From positions 20,392,811-20,456,810 of the forward strand of contig CM064481.1 of NCBI GenBank assembly GCA_032716605.1: a DNA stretch of 64,000 nt, given 5' to 3'. Below, piece after piece: positions 9,339 to 18,541 of this stretch. This DNA is from Paralithodes platypus. Lineage: Eukaryota > Arthropoda > Malacostraca > Decapoda > Lithodidae. The notes beneath the pieces are model-generated. The model saw only the letters and a list, made by a program, of their open reading frames with translations. It ran no database searches and was not told the origin of the DNA. Numbering within the stretch: the stretch's first letter is position 1; each line of letters starts with the position of its first letter. A program made the position numbers and the translations under genes.

Positions 9339-11148
9339 TGTTACGGCTGGATCGGCAATACATATTCGGGATTCTTGATCGTAGGACAGAAATGGCTTAA
9401 GTGACAACGACACGCTCGATTCCAGTCCCAAATACTATATGCTCCAGACAACAAAAGCACCAACGCCCTACAGAGTTATCGTCTACGGTAACGAGGTACC
9501 TTAACTCGGCGAAAGTGTACAACAGGGGTAGGCTATGAGGCTAAACTCCCTCAGACATTTATAGGTTACGTTATTACTAAAGAAATGCAATACTCAAGAA
9601 ACTACGTTAATATTAAGCCTCTAATAATGTAGAATAGAAGCAGGCTAAAGGTATGACAGTGAAATGCTAAATGACAAATGTACACGCCTACTTGAAAGCG
9701 TGTGCACTACAATAACTGTCCCCTACTAACATGCACTAGCATGTAGCATACAAGATGTTCATGATCCAGTAGATACCTAATAATACACATGGGAGGAACA
9801 TAAATAGTAGTCACTTATTATAATAATGAATCTATACTTGGAATAACTAAAAGGTTGCAGGCAACAGTACTGCGCCGGTAGCCTACTACCGCATAGGCTA
9901 CTTCGCTTCTCTCACTCTGTCTCCCCTCCGAGTCCGTATGCGCCCTACGCAACAGAACTCCGGACACAGCAGCAAAACGACAGTGCAGTTAATTAATACA
10001 TGAAAGTATTAATAGTGTTGTCTTGTGTGTGAGTAATGTGTATTGTAAAGGGTTACATACATATACTTAAAGAGAGCTGCAATGCATAGTAAAATAAAGA
10101 TATATCCCACTCATCATCCCCATGTGTTCTAGCTAGCAGGCCAAGTCACAGGAACAACGAGTCCCAGCACCGAAAGCGAGAACCCAGGAGAAGACTGTAG
10201 AGAACACAAGGACAGATAAATTATGTTACTCTACTATACCGGCACTACGAGCGAGCTGTAGTCTCGGGTACTATACTCGCTCCTGGCTCGGTATGCAAAT
10301 CAAGGCTAAGTCCTCGTCCCTCTACAGACAACTCCTGGGCATGGTCGGGCTCTTACACATGGCACCAGTCTAGTCACAAATTGGATGATGAGCGGGGCAT
10401 ATAACTCGTGAACATGTAGAACGTTCACCACCTATCCTCACCAAGAAGATCGCTGTTCACATTAACCCCTTAAATCTAATACATGTAAATATATGCTTGT
10501 CCTAAGAGTAATACGAGAGGTGAGTGCTGAAACTCCTTTAGGACCTCAAGGGAAGGTTATGCATTTAAATAGAGAGAAGAATGAAATGAGAGTAATGTCA
10601 TCAGAGAGAAAGAGTGCAACAGTGAGAAGTTGGGAGAGAGGGCAAGGGATGTTAGAATCTCAAAGGTTCTAGGCAACCTGGTCATGGAACACGCAGCCAG
10701 CCTCCAGGCAGTGTGCTGTACGACAACATGGGCCCAGCCCAGGCAGCGTAGGCAGGCAACAATGGACTACCAACCCTGTCGCGCCTAGCTATAAGCGCAG
10801 GGCTGACAACCAGTCCATACGTCTGGCAACCCACCCGGCCGGCAGCGTGGCGCGTTGCTACCCTCTTGCTCTGAAGCCTAACTCACTCTCTCTCTCTGAA
10901 CTCCCATTGTCTTATCTATCAACTTCTCTATTGATACTACATATTAAATGGAAGGTCTCGACATGGCTTAAAACAAAACCCACCACTGGTTAGCACATGA
11001 CGAGACCTTTGCAGAGATACAAAGAACATAGTTATAAGTTGTCACACTCAATATACATTGCGGCTGACGGTAGCCAGATCACGGGCGGTACAGTCGAGTA
11101 CCAAGGAGTACAATCAGGTTGCATTGCAAAGCACTGGGGTGCGTCACA
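9339..11148 (-). repeat. 5' LTR of the Gmr1-type Gypsy
   Basis: An 1810-bp LTR that would carry the promoter, driving transcription toward lower coordinates. Its right edge GCGTCACA is followed by GTAG and the resumed DIRS-A recombinase. No clear TATA box was assigned. Confidence 0.9.
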
Positions 11149-11910
11149 GTAGTAACGTTAAAGAATCACTTAACAGCAATTAGGGGGCCATTCCTGGACC
11201 TTACGGGTCTAACCATACCACTAGCGGAGGAAACAGGTTTCTTGAGGGCATGTTTTAAACTCCGCCCACCTCCCCGTCAGCTCATGCCTACCTGGTCTCT
11301 GGACAAATCGTTGTCATTACTTCATTCCCGGCGGTACCAAAATACTGCAGATTTTGACTTACTTTTAAAAAGGGCAGTATTCCTTATGGCTTTAGCTACC
11401 GGGAACAGGGTGTCTGAGCTGGCGGCGATGAGCAACACACCTAATTGCATCAGGTTTGGTAGGCTCAATGATTGTATTCATATTGCTCCTTCCCCAGGGT
11501 TTATTGCCAAGAATGAACACAGTGAGCACGTGTTTTCAGAGTTCACGGTGCCGGCATTGAAAAGGGGAAAGGTGCACCATAATTTATGTCCAGTGCAAGC
11601 GCTTACCAAATATTTAAAGGTCGCACCTAGGAATCAACAAGGTGCTTTATGGGTATCTAGTACGGGTAAACGCGTTATGAAGCGTAAACTGGCTTCTCTC
11701 TTAGTTAACGTCATTCAGGAAAGTAATCCCGGCGTTGTGGGTAGAGCTCACGATTTACGCAAATGGGCGACCTCTTTACGTTTCCTTAAGAATTTTTCTG
11801 TAGCAGCCACGCACCTCTGGTCCTCTAATCATACTTTTTTGACTCGATACCTTTCAGTAGCTTTGGACAGGCCTTCCATGCCATGTATAGCTTTACGGCA
11901 GAGGGTCTAG
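11149..11910 (+). CDS. DIRS-A tyrosine recombinase, catalytic segment
   Basis: This is the second part of the recombinase gene. The codons at 11119-11148 that are in frame with it are Gypsy LTR sequence. Visible motifs are KNHLTAIRG (end of the core-binding domain), RPPPRQ, ALATGNRVSEL with catalytic Arg I near 11407, AHDLRKW with the His-x-x-Arg pair near 11750, and LWSSNHTFLTRYLSV with the presumptive nucleophile Tyr near 11848. The complete R-H-R-Y set suggests this copy encoded an active enzyme before the Gypsy insertion. It ends at TAG 11908-11910. Confidence 0.85.
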   Translation, partial: VVTLKNHLTAIRGPFLDLTGLTIPLAEETGFLRACFKLRPPPRQLMPTWSLDKSLSLLHSRRYQNTADFDLLLKRAVFLMALATGNRVSELAAMSNTPNCIRFGRLNDCIHIAPSPGFIAKNEHSEHVFSEFTVPALKRGKVHHNLCPVQALTKYLKVAPRNQQGALWVSSTGKRVMKRKLASLLVNVIQESNPGVVGRAHDLRKWATSLRFLKNFSVAATHLWSSNHTFLTRYLSVALDRPSMPCIALRQRV

Positions 11911-13193
11911 GTGGCCTCTGGGTCACTTAATGTTTAGATGAGGAAAAGAGAGGGGGGGGGGGGGTGCAGTCAGTGTAACATAGGACACCCTAGACCCCGC
12001 CGGAGGACGTGTGCGAAGCTTACGAGCTGTGATACAGGGTGTAGGTGCTGTGATTTTAAAGAATTTTCTGTAGTATTCATTACAGGAAATTGTGCTAACG
12101 TCCAATCATAGTTCAAAGACAATGCTTGTTGTAAATAGTTTTGGCTGTGAAGCAATATAATTTTATGTAAATCTTAGTAGTTGCGGCCGCAGCTGGTATG
12201 TGTAATGTAAGTACCTCTTTAATGGTATAATTTTCAAATTATATCCAAGAGTTAATGGGGCTTATATGTGCACATGTAAACTTTGATGTTTTTTGTTTTT
12301 CACCACTTACTTTAAGTGGGGTGCCTTCTTAACCTGACAAGCGCGATATAGACGTAGGTGCTAGGGTAGTTATTTGTGCATTTCTAGCCCTGGATTCTGA
12401 CAGAATTCGTTATATTTACAATATAAACCATTATTTGTTTTCGGTATGCTTTTATTTTTATGATGTATATGAACCTTCAAGAGTGCTAAAATAGTGGGAA
12501 AGCATTTGGGTGGTGAAAAACGAAGATATTGGCCACCCGGTCATAATCTCAGGCGAGAGAGAGAGACAGGCAGCCTTCCCCTCTCGCTGTCTGGGAGTCA
12601 ACTGAGGAGAGCGGGGCGGTGTGTGCCGGTGTCTGGGTGTTGCATAACGATCTTTTATGCAACCCACTTGTGCTACATTATCGCGGGAGAGAAAAATAAC
12701 CGATAAATGATGATAATAAGAGAAAAATAGGTGATAATTGAGGAGGGGAGGGAGAGGGGGGAATAAGGTGGGGAAGGAGGGGAGGGGGGTGGGTGAGATT
12801 TACATGGATGAGTACTGGAGGGGAATTATCTCACCTAGAGACAAATTCCTTTGTTTTGATAGGCCCTTTTTTTTTATGGAAGGCTTTTTTTATGGTCCTG
12901 CTTCCGTGAGGCCTATCGCGTTCCCTATAGGAAGCCTTCCGTTAGGCCTATCGCGCTTGCCGGGTTAACTACCAGCTCTGTGTACAGTGTCTCGGAGTTA
13001 ACCCCTTTTTGTTCAAGCAGGCTTCTTCGAAGCACGCTCCTGCTTGTCACCTTTTTGTATATTTTTATGCTGTATAAAGTATTATGCACACAAATATATA
13101 TTTTTTACAAAGTATGAATACTATGTGGTTGTTTGATTATCTGCTTTTGCTAGAGTTATGATATGATTACGAATGTCCCCCTCCAGTCTTAGA
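11911..13193 (+). other. DIRS-A 3' noncoding region
   Basis: About 1.3 kb between the recombinase stop and the ICR hairpin. It contains a G-run at 11951-11965, a purine-rich (GGGA)n stretch at 12738-12795 and two copies of aggcctatcgcg near 12910 and 12945. I found no convincing gene; the short frames here have no recognisable motif. Confidence 0.6.
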
Positions 13194-13308
13194 TATCAGG
13201 CATAATCGTCAATGATGGAGGGGCCACTAATAAATTATAGGTTTGACTCCTGTAAGGAGATAAAGGAAACCTAATATTTAGTAGTGGCCCCGTAATCAAT
13301 GACGACTG
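13194..13308 (+). repeat. DIRS-A internal complementary region (hairpin)
   Basis: A near-perfect foldback whose right arm (13234-13308) is the reverse complement of the element's 3' end (13650-13727). Its left arm (cataatcgtcaatgat…ggggccacta) should be the complement of the unseen 5' end. The distance from here to the 3' end is about 420 bp, the same spacing as in DIRS-B. In DIRS elements the ICR templates joining of the two ends into a circle. Confidence 0.7.
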
Positions 13309-13639
13309 GGGCCCTCCCGACCATCCCCTTCCCATTCGTTGATGTATTAAGGATTTTGGTTTACTTGATATGTCAGTGAAGGAAGAATGACGCCTGAAGT
13401 CAGCGTCTGGTTAAAGATCCACACAAGTACATCCACGAAGTTATGGAAAGCTTATGAATAGTTATTCTTATTTTCTTTTTATTTGTTATTTTTTACGAAG
13501 TTTTTTCGTAGTGAGTACCCAATTTCATAATTACGAACCATGAGTGAGGTTGCGTGCGCTCATGATAAAGGCTCCTCAATTTTTTATGCTCTGCGCGGTA
13601 GATTCAAACTACGGTAAATGAGTGTTTGAAGAGGGTGCC

Positions 13640-13727
13640 TTATGTAATAGGCATAATCGTCAATGATTACGGGGCCACTACTAAATATTAGGTTTTCTTT
13701 ATCTCCTTACTGGAGTCAAACCTATAA
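13640..13727 (+). repeat. DIRS-A 3' terminal repeat end
   Basis: Begins around aatcgtcaatgattacgggg and ends near ctataat. The sequence is the reverse complement of 13234-13308 with a few mismatches, which fixes the outer end of DIRS-A near 13727. Confidence 0.65.
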
Positions 13728-13864
13728 TATACAGGTACTGTAAAACTACCTCATTTCGGACAGTGTCCTAATTTTGTACATTATGCGAAATGTTTTAACT
13801 AGTCCACGTTATGGAAAGATGGTTTAATATATGCAAAAAATATTTATATGAGTAGTTAGGTTAA

Positions 13865-13996
13865 TGGATAAAAAACACCATCTGAGGAAGAGCACTTTAT
13901 TGACAACGTTTCGCAGATAGCTTCATCAGGTGACCTGATGAAGCTATCTGCGAAACGTCAATAAAGTGCTCTTCCTCAGATGGTATTTTTTATCCA
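13865..13996. repeat. 132-bp palindrome
   Basis: Two about 65-bp arms meet at caggtgacctg. They match except for one substitution and a 3-nt indel. Each arm contains CTGATGA followed 10 nt later by GAAAC, then gtcaataaag. It lies just outside the DIRS-A end. It could be a foldback transposon or two head-to-head copies of the tail of a Penelope-like element; neither is proven. Confidence 0.7.
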
Positions 13997-14174
13997 TTCT
14001 GTCTACTTTTCAAGTACCACTCAACAGTTAGGTTAATCTTTAAAGATTATTATGTATAACTCCTATTGAACTATGTTGAATATGTGTGGGTGAAAAAAAT
14101 CATGAATCGGATGGACAAAAAGGAAGTTTTAATTAACCCTGCAAAACTTTGTTTGCACAAAACAAACAATAATG

Positions 14175-14300
14175 CAGTACACTCGACCCTCGGTTTAACG
14201 GACCTCGATACAACGGATTTCGGATTTAACGAACTCCGTCTGTAGGCGGACAATCCATCTGGACCGGACCAAATGTCCGGTGCTGGATAGATTTGTCCGC
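14175..14300 (+). mobile_element. Tigger/pogo-like terminal sequence (truncated)
   Basis: The stretch cagtacactcgaccctcgg continuing through taacggac, cggatttaacg and tccgctaag has the repeated ttaacgga pattern typical of Tigger/pogo family ends. No matching right terminus is present nearby, so this is a fragment. Confidence 0.45.
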
Positions 14301-14590
14301 TAAGTGGCAGGGCGAGTGACTCTTAGGCCTAGGCCAAGGCTATAGATACTCACAAAACTTCAACTGAGCTTCTTTGATAGCGAGAATATCCCAGGTATAT
14401 TTAATAAACGTATATTAAGCGAGTAATCTTGACCAAACCGATTCATATCTCTTGTGAAATGCTTTGTTTACACTTTACTGGTCTGACGAACGATCCGCGA
14501 CATACACACACACACACACACAGTGACCACGGGTCCAAAACTACTTTTATTTATTTTGCTCAATCGAAAAACACTTGATATACAGGTAGA

Positions 14591-14718
14591 ACATTCTAGT
14601 CTTCACCATTCACAAGGTAAAAGTTATTTTTGCCTCCTGATATATTGTCTAAGCTAGGTTAGACCATTTCTTGGTCTGGCTAGCTAATAATAAAAGTAGT
14701 TTTGGACCCGTGGTCACT
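14591..14718 (+). repeat. Direct repeat, copy 1
   Basis: A 128-bp stretch (starting acattctagtcttcaccatt) repeated at 15763-15891 with only a few differences. The two copies flank the LINE remnant. Confidence 0.85.
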
Positions 14719-14719
14719 A

Positions 14720-15711
14720 TGTGTACTTACACTAGTTGTACTTACACTAGTTGTATTTGCGGGAGTGAGCATGCTCGTTAATTCCCGCCTCCTAAGATAT
14801 GTTTGTCATACCGTGCTTTGAAACTATGCACTGATGGTGCAGACACTACTTCGGCTGGCAATTTGTTCCACCCACTAATCGAGTTGGTAGGAAATCTTTT
14901 ACTTTTCAGATCAGATTTACTATTAGGCACTTTCAGTTTGTAGCTGTGACCTCTTGTTCTCTCACCTCCATCCCTCTCTTTGAAGTTTTCTTGGTCGATT
15001 TTGTCAATACCTCTAACACATTTGTATATCTGAATTTGCTGTCCTCGTTTCCTTCTCTGTTCCAGTGTAGGTAGATTCAATCTCTCGAGCCTCTCTTGGT
15101 ACTCCAAATTTTCCAAACCTGGGATCATCCTCGTAGCTGCTCTCTGTACCCTCTCAATTTGTGGATATGTTTCTTCATGTGAGGGGACCACACTACAAAT
15201 GCATATTCCATCCTGGGTCTTATTATTGCCGTTAGTATTTGTTTCATGGTGTTTTCATTAAGATAATTGAAAGACATCCTGATATTTGCCAATAGTGCTA
15301 GTGATTCTCTCACTATCTTATTTACGTGGCTTTCTGGAGACATGTTATCCTTAAATTCTATCCCCAAGTCTTTTTCTTTTTCTGATTTGGGAATCACTTC
15401 GTTTCCTAGTTTATAATCTTTTCTAGATCTGTACTTACTTCTACCCATTTCTAGAGTCTTACATTTTCCTGCATTGAACTCCATATATTATTCCATTTGA
15501 TGCTCCATTCATGGATCTTTTGCAAATCTGATTGGAGTTCAAGGAAATCCTCCTGGGTTCTGATCGTTTTAAGCAGCTTAGCATCGTCCGCAAACATGCT
15601 CATGTAGCTTGTTAGTCCCTCAGGTAAGTCATTTACAAATATTAGAAACATGATTGGGGCTAGGACATATCCTTGTGGTACTCCACTCGTAATTTGAGTC
15701 CAGTTTGACAA
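14720..15711 (-). pseudogene. CR1/L2-like LINE RT remnant
   Basis: The minus strand encodes the C-terminal half of a non-LTR reverse transcriptase: SGVPQGYVLAPIMFLIFVND, then the catalytic box MFADDAKLL, the thumb segment EKEKDLGIEFKDNMSPESHV, the IRPRMEYAFVVWSP motif and the C-terminal block IERVQRAATRMIP through TLEQRRKRG. It is split over three frames by small indels, so it is dead. The 3' tail has two copies of a short unit near 14722-14755, typical of CR1/L2-type ends. The 5' half is missing. Confidence 0.8.
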
Positions 15712-15762
15712 TTTCCCCCTTACTGTTGTGTGTGTGTGTCATTCGTCAGACCAGTAAAGTGT

Positions 15763-15891
15763 AGAACATTCTAGTCTTCACCATTCACAAGGTAAAAGTG
15801 ATTTTTGCCTCCTGATATATTATCTAAGCTAGGTTAGACCATTTCTTGGTCTGGCTAGCTAATAATAAAAGTAGTTTTGGACCTGTGGTCA
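15763..15891 (+). repeat. Direct repeat, copy 2
   Basis: Second copy of the 14591-14718 sequence. It is preceded by a GT run and a third partial copy of gtcagaccagtaaagtgta at 15742-15760. Confidence 0.85.
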
Positions 15892-15945
15892 CTGTGTGTG
15901 TGTGTGTGTGTGTCGCGGATCGTTTGTCAGACCAGTAAAGTGTAA

Positions 15946-16012
15946 ACTATAGGTTTGATTCCCAAAGGGAAGTAGAGAAAACCTAATATTTTGTAGGGCC
16001 CCGTAATCATTG
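15946..16012 (-). mobile_element. DIRS end fragment in opposite orientation
   Basis: Sequence from aggtttgattccc to gtaatcattgacgact matches the reverse complement of the DIRS-A 3' end (13650-13727) with scattered differences. It is a second, inverted DIRS terminus about 2.2 kb away. No coding part is attached. Confidence 0.6.
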
Positions 16013-16227
16013 ACGACTTCGCCTATTAATAGTAATAGTCTCCATTCAACATCCTGCGCCAGCATTTTGAATAGCCCGCGCGGAAGCATCATGGAGTACT
16101 CATCATAAGTGCACGCCTAATTCCCTTATGGAATCGTCATTTTGATTGGGTACCATACAGAAAAAAACTGTAAAAAATAAAAAATAAAATTTAATTTAAT
16201 ATCTGTTATTATATGTTTATTATATGT

Positions 16228-16424
16228 CACCGTTTATAAAGGACAAAAGATGCCTTAAGGGGGATTACCGTTTATAAAGGACAAAAGATGCCTTAAGGGG
16301 GATCACCGTTTATAAAGGACAAAAGATGCCTTAAGGGGGATCACCGTTTATAAGGGACAAAAGATGCCTTAAGGGGGATCACCGTTTATAAAGGACAAAA
16401 GATGCCTTAAGGGGGATCACCGTT
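16228..16424 (+). repeat. 38-bp tandem repeat, five copies plus a partial
   Basis: The unit caccgtttataaaggacaaa…gccttaaggggga recurs exactly every 38 bp (ccg at 16230, 16268, 16306, 16344, 16382, 16420) with one or two substitutions. No spacers separate the copies. Confidence 0.95.
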
Positions 16425-16439
16425 TTTGTTTTATCTTTC

Positions 16440-16772
16440 TCTCCTTTTCTCTCTTTCCCTGGCTTGTATCCATTCGGCCCCAATCAGCCAACTGTTTTAA
16501 GACGTTTATCCCCATCCAGGTGTTTATTTCTTCCTGGTGAGCAATAGCGACCCAGCATTGTATGGAGAAACCATGCTTCGCCGGAGAGATTTTTCTATCA
16601 GAAAATGTACAAATTTAGCTTGCTGTCAAAACAAAAATATATATATGCTGGCTCGCTACCGCTCGCCAGGAAAATATTGCCACCTGGATGGGGGTAAACG
16701 TCTTAAAACAGTAGGCTGAATGGGGCCGAATGGATACAAGCCAAAGAGAGAGGGAGAGAAAGACAAAAAAAG
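16440..16772. mobile_element. Foldback MITE
   Basis: The left arm (pyrimidine tract, then ggcttgtatccattcggccc and onward to ccatccaggtg, 16440-16521) is repeated inverted at 16679-16772 with few mismatches, around a 150-bp loop. No coding sequence. Arms this long with no transposase suggest a non-autonomous foldback element. Confidence 0.75.
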
Positions 16773-17143
16773 CTAGGTGGGCTCCCTTAACACTTACGCT
16801 GCGGGCATATTTGGGCTATTTAGGGCATATTCAGGCACTCCTGAATGATTAATCAAGCATCTGCATTAAATGAACTGTATTCTGCCGAAAACTAGGCGAA
16901 AATAGCTTCAAAATGAGACCAGAACGGGCTTCGTAGGTGGCGGGGTTCACCCGCAGCGGTGCCATAGACATGCGGGAAAACCGCTAATTATTAGCTCTCG
17001 CTCGCTCGGCAACACTGTTGTGAGACACCCGCGCGAGACACAGTCTCCCTCAGTGAGCGGCTCGCTGCTCTGAGGGTCGGAGGTGGGTCCCTCACGCTCC
17101 CGCCCACTGACACTCGATTTTTACGGCTTTTACAGGCTTTTAA
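16773..17143. other. Unassigned intergenic stretch
   Basis: No gene or repeat was recognised. The right edge is the palindromic target (ending caggcttt) of the MITE at 17144. Confidence 0.4.
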
Positions 17144-17548
17144 CCCTTAACCATTTTGAGCATGTAATGTGCTCTGAGAGAGAGCTGAGCGGTGCGAGGA
17201 GCATAGATTGCTTCCTGACCGCTCGCCACCACCGCCGTGGGTCGACTGAAATTTATTACACCCTCCTCCACCCTCTCACTCGCTCCACAGGAAATTATGT
17301 AAGGAAATTACCTTATTTTAGGGTTTTTGCACTCGTGTTGCACGATCGTTGCAAGAGAACCAGTGGTCGTAGAAGGATGGTTCGGGTGTCATTGGAAAGC
17401 TCTGTTTACGCCCTTTCAGGGATAGATACTTGTATTACGCTCTGGGTCTTGTTTATGCATGAAAAAGAGCACGGAAACAACCCCATTTAGGGTAAAACTA
17501 CCCGCTTGGCGGGTAGTAGAAGTTACCAACCCACCCGCTCGTAATGTG
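17144..17548 (+). mobile_element. TTAA-flanked MITE, copy 2
   Basis: A 405-bp homologue of the 4365-4844 element, flanked by TTAA at 17140-17143 and 17549-17552. It starts CCCTTAACCATTTTGAGC and ends CCGCTCGTAATGTG. The shared core includes cctttcagggata followed by tgggtctt. It is clearly diverged from copy 1, so the family is not young here. The target was palindromic (aggcttTTAAagcct). The 135-aa frame inside it is incidental. Confidence 0.8.
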
Positions 17549-17858
17549 TTAAAGCCTGGAAATTGCTGTAAATTGCCAGGACATTCCGGAACGTCACCCG
17601 CAGCCAATGGGTTAAACAGCAGACTCAAAGAGAGACTATGCTACTCATACATGCAAAACAACACTTGAAAAGGCATAATATGACATGGAAAATGTGAGTA
17701 TGAGTGTGCATGAAGCAGCAAAAAAAATGAAACTTGTGTGTGTGTATGTACAGTAAATAGTGGGGGCACGGGTCCTTGGAGCGGCTTCGGTCGTGCCGGG
17801 AATTTCCACACCTCTCTCACCACACACACACATCACACAGTTTTTCCTACACCGAGAT

Positions 17859-18541
17859 ATGACTCCGGCTGTCATTTCTCGAAGACTTCTAGCCGGAGAC
17901 ATTGAGAGCAACCCAGGACCCACGTACACATACATATGTCCAACTTGCTCAAAACCCATCACTTCGAGTCGCCACACTAAGGGTTCAGTTCTCTGCAGTT
18001 CATACAGGAACTGGACCCACTTCACCTGTACAACACTTGCCTCCAAGAAACACTACACGAACACCTGGACCTGTTCCTCATGCCCCTCCCTCTCCCAGTC
18101 AAATCCCTCGCCTAAAACCCGTCCACCTCTCCTCCCCAACCCACCTAGCCTTCCCATATCATTCACTCCCCCCCGTAAAACCCGTCCACCTCTCCTCCCT
18201 AACCCACCTAACCTTCCCATACCATCCACATCCTCAACTCAACACACCACACCCCATCCTAATCCATTCCAACCCCCATCTCCTGCTCCCCAACCCCCAG
18301 CCCCTCCCTCACCCCCACCCCATCCTCGTGCAGCAGCACCCAACATATATCGTGCACATAACATTAACATTCTCCAATTGAACATAGATGGCATTAACAC
18401 AAAGAAACACAAACTCTCACACTTCATCAAACAACACAACATACACATTGCCATCTTACAAGAAACAAAACTCCGCACAACACAAAAAACACCCACATTT
18501 CATAATTTCACCACCATCAGACAAGACCGGGCTGTCGGCGG
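17859..18541 (+). CDS. LINE protein N-terminus: 2A-like motif, PHD-like finger, start of AP endonuclease
   Basis: The chosen start is ATG 17859, because the 2A-like motif LLAGDIESNPGP then ends at residue 21, near the N-terminus as in known LINE 2A cases. Consensus 2A is D-(V/I)-E-x-N-P-G-P; the ribosome skips the last Gly-Pro bond. Next comes a Cys/His finger (CPTC, VLCSSYRNWTHFTC, WTCSSC) resembling a PHD finger, with one Cys replaced by Tyr. A proline-rich linker of about 90 residues contains two repeats of a TRPPLLPNPP unit. The AP endonuclease begins with INILQLNIDGINTKK and IAILQETKLRTTQK (catalytic Glu). A 1-nt frameshift near 18540 moves the endonuclease to the next frame. Confidence 0.82.

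Larger units (their letters stand above)
1383..11148 (-). mobile_element. Gmr1-type Ty3/Gypsy retrotransposon (integrase upstream of RT)
   Basis: This is a 9.77-kb LTR retrotransposon read on the minus strand. The two 1.8-kb LTRs (9339-11148 is 5', 1383-3189 is 3') start TGTGACGC and end CCGTAACA in element orientation, and the target repeat is GTAG. Domain order is Gag (with a SCAN-like segment), protease, integrase, RT, RNase H. Most Gypsy elements have integrase last. The copia-like order is described for Gmr1-type elements (Goodwin and Poulter), and the SCAN domain is thought to derive from their Gag. I count about a dozen differences between the LTRs, so insertion is recent. Even so, pol carries three 1-nt frameshifts and a MITE insertion. 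Confidence 0.88.
1..13727 (+). mobile_element. DIRS-like retrotransposon DIRS-A (3' half, split by a Gypsy insertion)
   Basis: DIRS elements use a reverse transcriptase, RNase H and a tyrosine recombinase (YR) instead of an integrase, and have inverted terminal repeats plus an internal complementary region (ICR). Here the RT thumb, RNase H and YR are visible at 3-1382 and 11149-11910, followed by about 1.3 kb of noncoding DNA, an ICR-like hairpin at 13194-13308 and a 3' end near 13727. The 5' part lies outside the window. A Gypsy element (1383-11148) interrupts the YR gene and duplicated the target GTAG (1379-1382 and 11149-11152). Apart from this the YR frame is open, so the DIRS may have been coding-competent when it was hit. 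Confidence 0.85.
14469..15949. mobile_element. TIR-flanked element carrying a CR1-like LINE remnant
   Basis: The ends are about 80-bp inverted repeats: gtttacactttactggtctg…(CA)n…gtgaccac…ccaaaactac at 14469-14555 and its complement at 15866-15949. No transposase was seen. A LINE fragment fills the interior, and an inner segment is present twice in direct orientation (14591-14718 and 15763-15891), so the locus has been duplicated or rearranged. The class is unassigned. Confidence 0.6.

Noticed and set aside
13865..13996. Functional hammerhead ribozyme
   Set aside because: The core boxes are present, but I could not draw a convincing stem II or III, so it is only noted as a resemblance.
16228..16424. 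CRISPR-like array
   Set aside because: Repeats are contiguous with no spacers, and the window is eukaryotic.
17083..17490. 135-aa frame
   Set aside because: It lies largely within the TTAA MITE, has no motif and is not conserved in the other copy.
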